A stretch of 19,260 nt of DNA, taken from assembly GCA_034435395.1 (NCBI GenBank), contig DAOTXK010000164.1, forward strand, positions 1-19,260, given 5' to 3'. The stretch comes from DAOTXK01 sp034435395. Its GTDB lineage: Bacteria; Chloroflexota; Anaerolineae; Aggregatilineales; Ch27. Position 1 is the stretch's first letter, and each line of letters starts with the position of its first letter. The position numbers and the translations under genes are program-made. This document shows positions 8,990 to 17,862 of the stretch, piece after piece. Under the pieces are notes generated by a model. That model ran no database searches, was not told where the DNA came from, and saw only the letters and a program-made list of their open reading frames with translations.

Positions 8990-10390
8990 ATGACTAAAGC
9001 ATATGATGTCCTGGTGTTGGGTGCCGGTCCGGGCGGTTATGTGGCCGCCATCCGCGCGGCTCAACTGGGCCTGAAAGTGGCTATCATCGAAAAGCAATGG
9101 TGGGGCGGGGTCTGCCTCAACGTCGGCTGCATCCCATCCAAAGCGTTGCTGCATAACGCCGAACTAGCTCACGTTCTCCAGCACCGCGCCAGGGAATTCG
9201 GCTTCAGCTTCGACAACCTGCAACTGGACTACGCCACCGCCTACAAACGCAGCCGCCAGGTTTCCGAGCGGCTGGTTAAGGGCGTGGGGTTCCTGATGCG
9301 CAAGAACAAGATCGATACCTACCAGGGTTGGGGCACCTTCCAGGATGCCCGGACTATCCAGGTGGCGCTGGACGATGGCGCGACCGAAACGCTGACCGGC
9401 CAAAACGTGATCATCGCCACCGGCGCAGTCGCCCGCCTGCTGCCCGGCACACAGGTCTCCGAGCGGGTGATCACCTATCTGGAAGCCATCCTCAGCGAGG
9501 CGCTGCCCAAGAGCATCGTCATCGCCGGGGCGAGCGCCATCGGCCTGGAATTCGCCTACATCATGCACAACTATGGGGTGGATGTGACGCTGGTGGAATA
9601 CCTGCCGCGCCTGGCCCCGCTGGAAGACGAGGAAATCTCCAGGGAACTGGAGAAGGCTTATAAGAAGATGGGCGTCAGGTTCCTGACCGGCACCCGCGTG
9701 GACGGCGTGGACGAACTGCCGGATAAGGTCCGCGTCACCGTGACCAGGCCCGACGGATCGCAGGACGTGCTGGAAGCGGAACAGCTCCTCCAGGCCATCG
9801 GCGTCCGGGCGCGCACCGAGGGTTACGGCCTGGAAAACACCGGGGTCAGCCTGGATGAAAAAGGGTTTATCGCCATCAACGACCGGATGGAAACCAACGT
9901 GCCGGGCGTCTATGCCATCGGCGACGTGACCGGCAAGCTGATGCTGGCCCACGTCGGCTCGGCGATGGGCATGGTCGCCGCCGAGGCCATCGCCGGTGCC
10001 GAGACGATCACGCTCAACTACAAAATGATGCCCCGCTGCATCTACTGCCAGCCGCAGGTCGCTTCGTTTGGTTACACGGAGGCCGAAGCCGTCGAGGCGG
10101 GTTACGCGATCAACGTCAGCAAGTTCCCCTGGCAGGCCAACGGCAAGGCGCTGGGCATCGGCGAGCGCGACGGCTTCGTCAAGCTGATCAGCGACCAGAG
10201 GTACGGCGAAATCCTGGGCGGACACCTGATCGGCCCCCAGGTCACCGAACTGCTGCCGGAGCTGACGCTGGCCCACTTCGCCGAGTTGACGCCGGAGGAG
10301 ATCGCCCGCAACGTCCACGGCCTCGCGACGCTGTCGGAAGCGCTGATGGAAGCCGCGCACGGCCTGGAAGGCATGCCCATCCAGATTTAG
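8990..10390 (+). CDS. lpdA: Dihydrolipoamide dehydrogenase-like flavoprotein lacking the usual catalytic His
   Basis: The 466-aa protein starts at the ATG preceded by GGAGA (8980-8984). An in-frame upstream ATG at 8732 would add 86 residues of non-protein-like sequence. It has an N-terminal FAD-binding GAGPGG (11-16) and a redox disulfide Cys42/Cys47 in GGVCLNVGCIPSK. A second Rossmann fold lies at 174-205, followed by AIGDV with the LAH motif and a C-terminal dimerisation domain. Length and order match class I pyridine nucleotide-disulfide oxidoreductases, and lipoamide dehydrogenase is the best match. Two positions are unusual. The C-terminal HxHPTxSE signature reads HGLATLSE (443-450), so the catalytic base is Leu445. 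The NAD(P) motif reads GASAIG (180-185), with Ser for the second Gly. No E1/E2 or glycine-cleavage genes are nearby. It may be a paralogue with a different electron acceptor. Confidence 0.85.
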   Translation: MTKAYDVLVLGAGPGGYVAAIRAAQLGLKVAIIEKQWWGGVCLNVGCIPSKALLHNAELAHVLQHRAREFGFSFDNLQLDYATAYKRSRQVSERLVKGVGFLMRKNKIDTYQGWGTFQDARTIQVALDDGATETLTGQNVIIATGAVARLLPGTQVSERVITYLEAILSEALPKSIVIAGASAIGLEFAYIMHNYGVDVTLVEYLPRLAPLEDEEISRELEKAYKKMGVRFLTGTRVDGVDELPDKVRVTVTRPDGSQDVLEAEQLLQAIGVRARTEGYGLENTGVSLDEKGFIAINDRMETNVPGVYAIGDVTGKLMLAHVGSAMGMVAAEAIAGAETITLNYKMMPRCIYCQPQVASFGYTEAEAVEAGYAINVSKFPWQANGKALGIGERDGFVKLISDQRYGEILGGHLIGPQVTELLPELTLAHFAELTPEEIARNVHGLATLSEALMEAAHGLEGMPIQI

Positions 10391-10470
10391 CGGCCCTTTG
10401 CCAGCAGTAGGAACAATCGGCCTCAGCCAAGCGTCTTTTTTGAGCCTGACTCTAGGCGTAAAATTCACGG

Positions 10471-10492
10471 ACAAGGGGCTTAAGCCCTTTGT
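10471..10492. repeat. Near-perfect inverted repeat after the flavoprotein gene
   Basis: ACAAGGGGCTT (10471-10481) pairs with AAGCCCTTTGT (10482-10492) apart from one G-T position. It lies about 80 nt after the stop. No T-run follows directly; a T6 lies before it (10436-10441) and a T7 after it (10544-10550), neither with a convincing adjacent stem. It could be a weak terminator or a binding site. Confidence 0.3.
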
Positions 10493-10528
10493 TCTCGGGC
10501 TCCGGGCGATGGCGCGGGCAGGCGGCCT

Positions 10529-10642
10529 ATGCAGATCGGCAGGTTTTTTTCGGGCAAAGTGACCCATAAAAGGCCGACCGTCCCCAGCTATAATGCTGAT
10601 CGGCAGGTGATGATAGTGAACGATTTCACATATCGCCGATCA
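10529..10642 (+). promoter_or_regulatory. Promoter region of the DUF1015 gene with direct and inverted repeats
   Basis: A consensus -10 TATAAT lies at 10589-10594, with no good -35 at the usual distance. A 16-bp direct repeat with one mismatch, ATGC(A/T)GATCGGCAGGT, lies at 10529-10544 and 10593-10608. The second copy covers the expected start of transcription. TGATCGGC (10597-10604) also has an exact inverted partner, GCCGATCA (10635-10642). A smaller hairpin, GTGAA (10616-10620) with TTCAC (10625-10629), is nested inside. The 5' leader would be about 80 nt. The layout fits either an operator pair or a structured leader. Confidence 0.4.
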
Positions 10643-10679
10643 GTGAAGGCTCGTAGGCAGCGTCGGGGAGGTCTCCTGT

Positions 10680-12068
<1,389 letters not shown>

Positions 12069-12176
12069 GCGTCGCCGCTCCCCGTCGGCCTGATTCTCAC
12101 CGCCCAGGCCCCTCTCTGGCGGTCGCCTGCCGCTCGCCGAGTCCACAGCCTTCTTTCCCCAGGCCGGAAAACCTCG

Positions 12177-12182
12177 TACAAT
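12177..12182 (+). promoter_or_regulatory. Candidate -10 element upstream of the alpha-mannosidase
   Basis: TACAAT lies about 97 nt before the ATG at 12279, in the 210-nt gap after the DUF1015 gene. The -35 at 17-nt spacing (TTTCCC) is poor. It is listed because the same TACAAT/TATAAT word recurs upstream of several genes in this window. Confidence 0.25.
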
Positions 12183-12278
12183 CATGCTCTCAACTGGGTG
12201 ATACTGGCCGCCACAGCCCTCGCCGGCAGCGAAGGGCGCTGCCGGGCAGGCGTCGGCAACTACCCCTGGAGCGAACAG

Positions 12279-14834
12279 ATGCCCCCCCACCACGATCCGA
12301 ACCCCGATGACCGTCCCATCGTCCACCTGGTCTGCAATGCGCACATCGATCCCGTGTGGAAGTGGCCGTGGGAGGAAGGCGCGCGGGAAACGGTCTCCAC
12401 CTTCCGCACCGCCGCTGACCTGCTGGATGAATTCCCGGAGTTCATTTTTAACCATAACGAGAGCCTGCTCTACGAATGGGTCGAGGAGTACGATCCGCCG
12501 CTGTTCGCGCGCATTCGGGCGCTGGTCAGGGAGGGCCGCTGGAACATCTCCGGCGGCTGGTACCTGCAACCCGACTGCAACCTGCCCGGCGGCGAGACGC
12601 TGGTGCGGGTCATCCTGGAAGGTCGCCGCTACTTCGCGGAGAAGTTCGACGTGCGCCCGACGGTCGCCTACAACTTCGACACCTTCGGCCACCCCGGCAG
12701 CCTGCCGCAGCTGCTCGCCGGGAGCGGCTTCGAACTGTACATCCACTTTCGCCCGCAGGCGCACGAGCTGAATCTGCCCGCCCCGGTCTACCGCTGGCGC
12801 GGCGTCGACGGCAGCGAGGTGCTGGCCATCCGCCCGGACTCCGGCTGGTATTGCACCCCCAGCGACAAGTTCCTCACCGCCGAGGCGCAGGCCGACAACG
12901 GCATCGCCATCGCCCGCGCCACTGGCAGGGACGTGCTGGTGACCTGGGGCGTGGGTGATCACGGTGGCGGTCCGAGCCGCCAGCAGCTTCTGGCCTTCCG
13001 GTCGCTGATCGCGGCGATGGCCGACCAGGATGTGATCGTGCGCCACAGCACGCCGGAAGCGTACCTGGCCCGTCTTAAGGCTCAGGCCGCCGACCAGGCC
13101 CCGCTGTTCCAGGGGGAGCTACAGCGCACGCTGCCCGGCTGTTACACGTCGGTCGCGCCGATCAAACGTCAGTTGCGGGAAGGGGAAGCGCTGCTCGCCT
13201 CCGCCGAGCGCTGGGCCAGCATCGCCTGGTGGCGCTTTGGGTGGCCGTATCCCGCCGAGGAGCTCCGCCAGGGCTGGAAGCGCCTGCTGCTCAATACCTT
13301 CCATGACATCCTGCCGGGGTCCTTGCTGGAGACGGCGATCCCCGGGGTGGATGACATGTTCGGCTACGCGCATGATGTGGCCCGGCGCATCGTGGTCCGG
13401 TCGCAGCATGCCCTGCTGCCCGCCGCCCCGCCGGAGCCGGATACCATCCCGCTCTACGTGCTCAACCCGCACGGTTCGCCGCTGCGCGCGCCTGTCGCCG
13501 GCAATTTCCTGCGCGCCTACGCCGGATCGCTGAGCCAAGGCCCCTTCCGGCTGTACGACGACGCCGGCCAGCCGGTCACTCACCAGGAAAGCGGCGGCTC
13601 GCCCATCCTGGAAGGCAGCTCCATGCAGCCCTTCCTCGGCTTCGTGGCGGATGTCCCCCCCTTCACCGCGCGCCGCTACGAGATTCGTTTCGAGGATGTC
13701 CCCACCCCGCCCGCCGGGCCGCTGGCAGTCACCGAAGGCGACGGCCGGATCACAGTCGAAAACACCTGGTGGCGGGTGGCGTTTGACCACGGCCTGGCCG
13801 CGCCGGTGGCGCTGATCGAGCGGGAGAGCGGGCGCGATCTGCTGGGGGGGGCGGTTCAGTTGTTCGCCATGCACGATACGGCTCACGCCTGGGGCGATGG
13901 CCAGACCAGGTTCAACATCCCCGTCAGTCCGTTCGCCGCCCTCAGGCCGGCGGAGGTGGGCGATCTCGTCGGCCTGGAAGGGCGGGAAGGGCCGGCGCTC
14001 CGGGTCATTCACCGGGGGCCGGTGTCGGTGACGGTGGAGTGCCTGGTCGGCTGGCAGCATACGCGCGCCTCCCTGCAATTCACGCTCTACGCCGATCTGC
14101 CCTACCTCGACATCCAGACCCGTCTGTATATGCAGGCCCGCCAGAAGATGATCAAGCTGGTTTTCCCCTTCGCCCTGCCCGGCGCGCGCGCCATCTGCGA
14201 GGTCCCTTATGGGGCCGCCGAACGGCCTGCCGATGCCACCGAGTATCCCTGTGGGCGCTGGCTGCGCCTGGAGACTCCCGACATGACCGTCGGGCTGGCC
14301 AACAGCGGCCAGTCCGCGTTCGATGTGTCGGCGGATGGCGTGCTGGGCCTCAGCCTGAGCCGGGGGGCCATCTACGCCTGCTGGGAGCTGGGGCGGATCG
14401 ATCCGGCCCGCAGCTATACGTTTATGGACCAGGAACCGATTGACACGCGCTTCCGCCTGCTGGCCGGGCGCGACCGGGGGGCCGTCGCCGCGTCGCTCAT
14501 CCCGGCAGCGCTGGAACTCAACCAGCCGCTGGAGCACTTTTTCGTCTACCATCCACCCACGCCGCCGGAAGGCGCGCCCGCCGATCCTACGCCCTTCATC
14601 CAGGCGGAACCGGCGACGGTGGTGGTGAGCGCGCTGAAAAAAGCGGCGTGCGCCGACGCGCTGATCGTGCGGCTGGCGGAGACGGTCGGCCAGGCGACGG
14701 CGGCCCGGATCACGCTGGAAGGCACCCATTCATATACCGCCACCTTCCGGCCCTTTGAAGTCAAAACGTTCCGTCTCCGCCGGGAGGGCGGGGACGTGCG
14801 GTGGGAACCGACCAATCTGCTGGAGGAAGGCTGA
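12279..14834 (+). CDS. Glycoside hydrolase family 38 alpha-mannosidase
   Basis: The 851-aa protein starts at an ATG with GGAG 7 nt upstream. An ATG at 12198 in the same frame lacks a ribosome binding site. Family 38 hydrolyses alpha-linked mannose using a zinc-dependent retaining mechanism. The catalytic domain shows His22 and Asp24 in AHIDPVW (zinc ligands), Asp134 in NFDTFGHPGSLPQ (nucleophile and zinc ligand), GVGDHGGGP at 225-232 (acid/base region), and His342 in FHDILPGS (fourth zinc ligand). All expected active-site residues are present. The helical middle domain and the large beta-rich C-terminal part follow as in the family. There is no signal peptide, so it is probably cytoplasmic and acts on imported manno-oligosaccharides or recycled glycans. 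No transporter or other glycosidase gene is adjacent. Confidence 0.93.
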   Translation: MPPHHDPNPDDRPIVHLVCNAHIDPVWKWPWEEGARETVSTFRTAADLLDEFPEFIFNHNESLLYEWVEEYDPPLFARIRALVREGRWNISGGWYLQPDCNLPGGETLVRVILEGRRYFAEKFDVRPTVAYNFDTFGHPGSLPQLLAGSGFELYIHFRPQAHELNLPAPVYRWRGVDGSEVLAIRPDSGWYCTPSDKFLTAEAQADNGIAIARATGRDVLVTWGVGDHGGGPSRQQLLAFRSLIAAMADQDVIVRHSTPEAYLARLKAQAADQAPLFQGELQRTLPGCYTSVAPIKRQLREGEALLASAERWASIAWWRFGWPYPAEELRQGWKRLLLNTFHDILPGSLLETAIPGVDDMFGYAHDVARRIVVRSQHALLPAAPPEPDTIPLYVLNPHGSPLRAPVAGNFLRAYAGSLSQGPFRLYDDAGQPVTHQESGGSPILEGSSMQPFLGFVADVPPFTARRYEIRFEDVPTPPAGPLAVTEGDGRITVENTWWRVAFDHGLAAPVALIERESGRDLLGGAVQLFAMHDTAHAWGDGQTRFNIPVSPFAALRPAEVGDLVGLEGREGPALRVIHRGPVSVTVECLVGWQHTRASLQFTLYADLPYLDIQTRLYMQARQKMIKLVFPFALPGARAICEVPYGAAERPADATEYPCGRWLRLETPDMTVGLANSGQSAFDVSADGVLGLSLSRGAIYACWELGRIDPARSYTFMDQEPIDTRFRLLAGRDRGAVAASLIPAALELNQPLEHFFVYHPPTPPEGAPADPTPFIQAEPATVVVSALKKAACADALIVRLAETVGQATAARITLEGTHSYTATFRPFEVKTFRLRREGGDVRWEPTNLLEEG

Positions 14835-14855
14835 GCGGGCTTCAGGCCCCGGCTG

Positions 14856-14878
14856 ACCGGCGCAGTCGCCGGTATAAT
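14856..14878 (+). promoter_or_regulatory. -10 element overlapped by an inverted repeat upstream of the dienelactone-hydrolase-like gene
   Basis: ACCGGCG (14856-14862) and CGCCGGT (14867-14873) are exact 7-bp reverse complements with a 4-nt loop. The right arm ends on the first T of a consensus TATAAT (14873-14878). The ATG follows about 90 nt later. The hairpin begins 22 nt after the mannosidase stop. It could be the end of that transcript or an operator inside the promoter spacer. No good -35 was found. Confidence 0.4.
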
Positions 14879-14966
14879 AAGCGTGGAAGACCAACCCCGT
14901 CCACGCCGACCCGTCAGTCGTGTCTTCCCCCTGCTGGCACGGCCCCTATACCGACGGAGGAGCGCG

Positions 14967-15707
14967 ATGCAGACCGACCGCGTCGAGTACCCCATCAACA
15001 GCGGTTACATTCAGGTGGTGGCCGAGGAGCGCACGCTACCGGCCTTCTGGGCGCACCCGGATACCGGCGGCACGTTCCCTGGCGTCGTCGTGATCCATGA
15101 GCATTGGGGGCTGACGACGCACGTCCGGCGGCTGGTGCGCCATTTGGCCGAGGTCGGTCACTACGTCGTCGCCCCGGACCTGTTTGACGGGCACCGCCCG
15201 GAAACGCTGGATGCCGCCCGACAGCGCGAGGCAGGGCTGGCCGAAACCGGCCCGTCCTACGTCGCCGCCGCCATCACCGCCCTGCGGACACACCATCACT
15301 GTAATGGGGATATCGCCCTGGTCGGTTATGGCATGGGCGGCAGGCTGGCCCTGCACCTGGCCGTCCACCGCGACGATCTCAAAGCCGCCGTCATTTTTCA
15401 GGCGGACGCCAGCCCTTACCTGGCGCTGCTGCCCGCCACCGCCACCCCGATCCTGGGATTCTACGACCGGACGGGGGAGGCCATGGCGGAAGATGATCTG
15501 GCTACGCTCGACGCCCAACTGAAAGCCGCCTCGCCATCCAATGCCCTGGTGCTTTACGACGGCGTCGGGCGCTACTTCTGCGATGAAACGCGCCCGGAAT
15601 ACGCCCCTGAGGTCGCGGCGGATGCCTGGGCGCGGGTCCTGGACTTTCTCTCCCAGCGCCTCACCGGTCCCAGCCAGCCGCCGGACATCCGCCACAGGAC
15701 CTATTAG
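14967..15707 (+). CDS. Dienelactone hydrolase family protein with altered catalytic triad (probable pseudoenzyme)
   Basis: The 246-aa protein starts at an ATG preceded by GGAGGAG (14956-14962). A longer start at 14883 would add 28 Arg/Pro-rich residues without a ribosome binding site. The alpha/beta hydrolase fold of the dienelactone hydrolase family is clear: FPGVVVIHEHWGL near residue 37, VVAPDLF at 67-73, and a nucleophile elbow at 119-124. The C-terminal DETRPEY...AADAWARVLDFL is typical of the family. The elbow reads VGYGMGG, so Gly122 stands where Cys or Ser is expected. The GxGHxF motif reads GVGRYF, with Arg202 replacing the catalytic His. The acid position is also not the usual one. 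The substitutions are in frame and the fold is intact, so a non-hydrolytic role is likely. No aromatic degradation genes are nearby. Confidence 0.82.
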   Translation: MQTDRVEYPINSGYIQVVAEERTLPAFWAHPDTGGTFPGVVVIHEHWGLTTHVRRLVRHLAEVGHYVVAPDLFDGHRPETLDAARQREAGLAETGPSYVAAAITALRTHHHCNGDIALVGYGMGGRLALHLAVHRDDLKAAVIFQADASPYLALLPATATPILGFYDRTGEAMAEDDLATLDAQLKAASPSNALVLYDGVGRYFCDETRPEYAPEVAADAWARVLDFLSQRLTGPSQPPDIRHRTY

Positions 15708-16031
15708 CCGTCAGCAACAATCGCTGGCAGGGTGGCGGGTCAAACAGGTTTAACAGGTTGGGAATGAGAACGACAGGCGGAGGAGGGGACCGCCGACATC
15801 GCACGCAACGGAAGCTGCCGCGATTTCGGGATTGCTGGGGCGGCGTATCTATCGCCTGGGCATCAGCGGGAAGCGCCTGTCCCGCCGAACGGGCACCTGA
15901 TGTGGTCAGGATAGGGTCGATGGCCGGGGACTGTGCGGTAACATAGGAGCGGCGCACCCGGCTCGCTGGCTTCACAGGCCGCAGGGCGAGGGCCAGGGGC
16001 ATTCGGCAGTAGCCTGGCAGGAGGACCATCG
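15708..16031. other. 324-nt intergenic region
   Basis: No convincing gene is present; a 62-codon plus-strand ORF here lacks a ribosome binding site and has Arg/Gly-rich noise composition. Two direct copies of AACAGGTT (15743-15750 and 15752-15759) lie in the first third. A weak -10-like TAACAT occurs at 15939-15944, about 90 nt before the next gene. The region is likely promoter and leader sequence for the lipoprotein operon. Confidence 0.5.
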
Positions 16032-17396
16032 ATGGGTAACGCCTTCCATGCACGCCAGCCGTTGGCACGCCAGCCGTTGCGACTGACAGGCTGGATCGCC
16101 GCGCTGCTGGTCATCACCGCGCTGGCCTGCAACATGCAGCCCACTCCCGCCCCCCCGCCAACGCCCACCCCGTTGCCCGGCTTCTGCCGCGACTTTCTCA
16201 CCATCAGCGCCCTCCCAAGCCCGCCCACCTACACCGATTATCAGTGGCAGATCGCCGATTTTTTGACGCGGGGCGGCTCGCCCGATGCCCTGGGGGATAT
16301 GCTTCGCCAGTGGGGCGTCGTCGACGAACAGCACGGCGGGGTGAACGCCGCCTATGACTTCAATGGCGACAACTACCTGGACATCGTGGTCACCCTGCGC
16401 TATCCGTCGGCGACGGCCATCTTGCAGCCGCCGGGCCAGCTCATTGTCCTGACCTGCAACGACACCGGCACGGGGACCCGCTACTGGCCGCGGTACGTGC
16501 TGGCCACGGCCCCGGAGTCGACGACCAGCATGCCACAGATCATCTTCATCGGCGATATGACCGCTGACCGCCGACCGGAGATTGCCTTCTACACCGAGCA
16601 GTGCACGGCGCTGGCCTGCTTTGAGGAGCCGATCATCCTGACCTGGAACCCCGGCGAGAACAACTTCCGTTCGCTCAGTGAACGGATGGCCGAACTCTAC
16701 GTGTACCAAAGCGAAGACGGTACCCCCATCCGGGGACTGCCCGTGGAGCGATTCCGGGTGGAAGACCTGACCGGCGATGGCCCGATGGAGTTTATCATCG
16801 AGGAGCGGCATATCCCCCAGCGCGAGGCCGGGCCGCACCTCCCCGCCACCTACACCTTCACCTGGCACGGCGTCGATTATGCCGAACCGATTGTCGAGTA
16901 CGGCCAGTCGCAGTACCGCATCCATGCCGTGCGGGAGGCCGACCGGGCGCTGCGGGGCGGCGACCTCGACGAAGCCATCCGCCTGTACCAGCAGGCGCTC
17001 GACAACCGGACGCTGATCCCCTGGGGCGGCGTTTACCCCAAGGAAGAAAATTACGCCTTCGAGACGGCCATGCTGGACGCCTATACCCGCTACCGGCTGG
17101 TGATGGCGCACGCCGCCGCGCGCGACGGGCAGGCGCAACAAGAACTGACTCAAATGCAGCAGGACCTCCCCTGGCAGCAGGAAAACCTGGCCTCGCACTA
17201 CACCCGGCTGGCGGAAATCTTCATGACCGCTTTCCTGGCTCCCGCCACCGGGGGCGATCCCCTGCGGGCGGCCTGCGACCAGGTCCGTTACGCCGCCCAG
17301 ACGGCCATGCCGGTGACCTATCAGTTCCTGGGGGACGCCGATTACTTCGGCCCATCCCTGAGCACCTACACGGTGAACGATTTGTGTCCCTTCTAA
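16032..17396 (+). CDS. Lipoprotein with FG-GAP-like motifs and a C-terminal TPR-like region, function unknown
   Basis: The 454-aa protein has AGGAGGA (16019-16025) 6 nt before the ATG. Residues 18-33 form a lipoprotein signal ending in TALAC, with Cys33 as the lipidation site and a Pro/Thr-rich linker (36-50) after it. Three calcium-loop-like FG-GAP/VCBS motifs occur: DFNGDNYLDIVV (109-120), IGDMTADRRPEIAF (173-186) and EDLTGDGPMEFII (244-256). Residues 297-325 (ADRALRGGDLDEAIRLYQQAL) look like a tetratricopeptide helix pair. Similar surface lipoproteins are common in Chloroflexota, but I know of no defined role. The pre-lipobox part carries a perfect 15-bp tandem duplication. The next gene starts 13 nt after the stop, so the two form an operon. 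Confidence 0.8.
   Translation: MGNAFHARQPLARQPLRLTGWIAALLVITALACNMQPTPAPPPTPTPLPGFCRDFLTISALPSPPTYTDYQWQIADFLTRGGSPDALGDMLRQWGVVDEQHGGVNAAYDFNGDNYLDIVVTLRYPSATAILQPPGQLIVLTCNDTGTGTRYWPRYVLATAPESTTSMPQIIFIGDMTADRRPEIAFYTEQCTALACFEEPIILTWNPGENNFRSLSERMAELYVYQSEDGTPIRGLPVERFRVEDLTGDGPMEFIIEERHIPQREAGPHLPATYTFTWHGVDYAEPIVEYGQSQYRIHAVREADRALRGGDLDEAIRLYQQALDNRTLIPWGGVYPKEENYAFETAMLDAYTRYRLVMAHAAARDGQAQQELTQMQQDLPWQQENLASHYTRLAEIFMTAFLAPATGGDPLRAACDQVRYAAQTAMPVTYQFLGDADYFGPSLSTYTVNDLCPF
16050..16079 (+). repeat. Perfect 15-bp tandem duplication in the lipoprotein N-terminus
   Basis: GCACGCCAGCCGTTG occurs twice head to tail (16050-16064 and 16065-16079), encoding ARQPL twice. It is in frame and lies before the hydrophobic part of the signal sequence. 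It looks like recent replication slippage. Confidence 0.9.
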
Positions 17397-17409
17397 GGGG
17401 AGACAGGCC

Positions 17410-17796
17410 ATGAACTTCCAGCTCCATCCGCAGATTTACAGCCTGCTGCTGTGCAGTTCGATCAGCGAAGACCGCCAGACCGGCGGCTGGATCGTGCAGC
17501 CGTTTAGCGAGATCAGCGTGCGGGAGATGCCCGTCGATCTGGCGCTGACCGTGTTTGCCCAGATCATGGCTCCGCCGGGAGCCTACCGGCTGGACCTGCG
17601 CCTGTTCCACGCCGCCGATCCGGCGGGGACGGCCCAGGCGCTGCCGCCGCGCCAGATTCACGTGCAGGAGGGCAAGAACCTGGACTTCGTGGTACACGTG
17701 GAAGCGCTCGTCACCCGGCTTGGCCTGCACATTGTCGAGGCCACGCTGGATGGTCAGTACCGCGCCATCACGCCCCTGCGGGTCACGATGATGTGA
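17410..17796 (+). CDS. DUF6941-like small beta protein
   Basis: The 128-aa protein starts at an ATG with AGGGGAGA (17396-17403) that overlaps the stop codon of the lipoprotein gene, so translation is probably linked. The pattern begins with YSLLLCSSISEDRQTGG, continues with LTVFAQIMAPPGAYRLDLRLFHAADP, and ends with a GLHIVEATLDGQYRAITPLRV strand pair. This matches my memory of the DUF6941 family, a beta-sandwich of about 130 residues found in Chloroflexota and Actinobacteria, whose function is not known. It has no signal peptide. The family name is offered with moderate confidence. Confidence 0.75.
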   Translation: MNFQLHPQIYSLLLCSSISEDRQTGGWIVQPFSEISVREMPVDLALTVFAQIMAPPGAYRLDLRLFHAADPAGTAQALPPRQIHVQEGKNLDFVVHVEALVTRLGLHIVEATLDGQYRAITPLRVTMM

Positions 17797-17812
17797 GGCG
17801 AGGAGGCTCGCC
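17797..17812 (+). terminator. Short hairpin directly after the DUF6941-like gene
   Basis: GGCGAG (17797-17802), a 4-nt loop, and CTCGCC (17807-17812) form a perfect stem immediately after the stop codon. No T-run follows. It lies about 50 nt before the next ATG and may be an intercistronic stabiliser rather than a full terminator. Confidence 0.35.
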
Positions 17813-17862
17813 GGGCCAGGACTCCACGGCGGGCGTGCCGAAAGGAATCGGAAGGATCGTCA

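Noticed and set aside
8990..10390. Mercuric reductase or glutathione reductase instead of lipoamide dehydrogenase
   Set aside because: There is no extra metal-binding domain and no C-terminal Cys pair, and the overall pattern around the redox Cys residues and dimer domain fits lipoamide dehydrogenase better.
10391..10679. Intrinsic terminator with T6 (10436-10441) or T7 (10544-10550)
   Set aside because: No stem of convincing length directly precedes either T-run.
15758..15946. Small plus-strand ORF of 62 codons
   Set aside because: It lacks a ribosome binding site, has no hydrophobic or domain pattern, and lies in the leader region of the lipoprotein gene.
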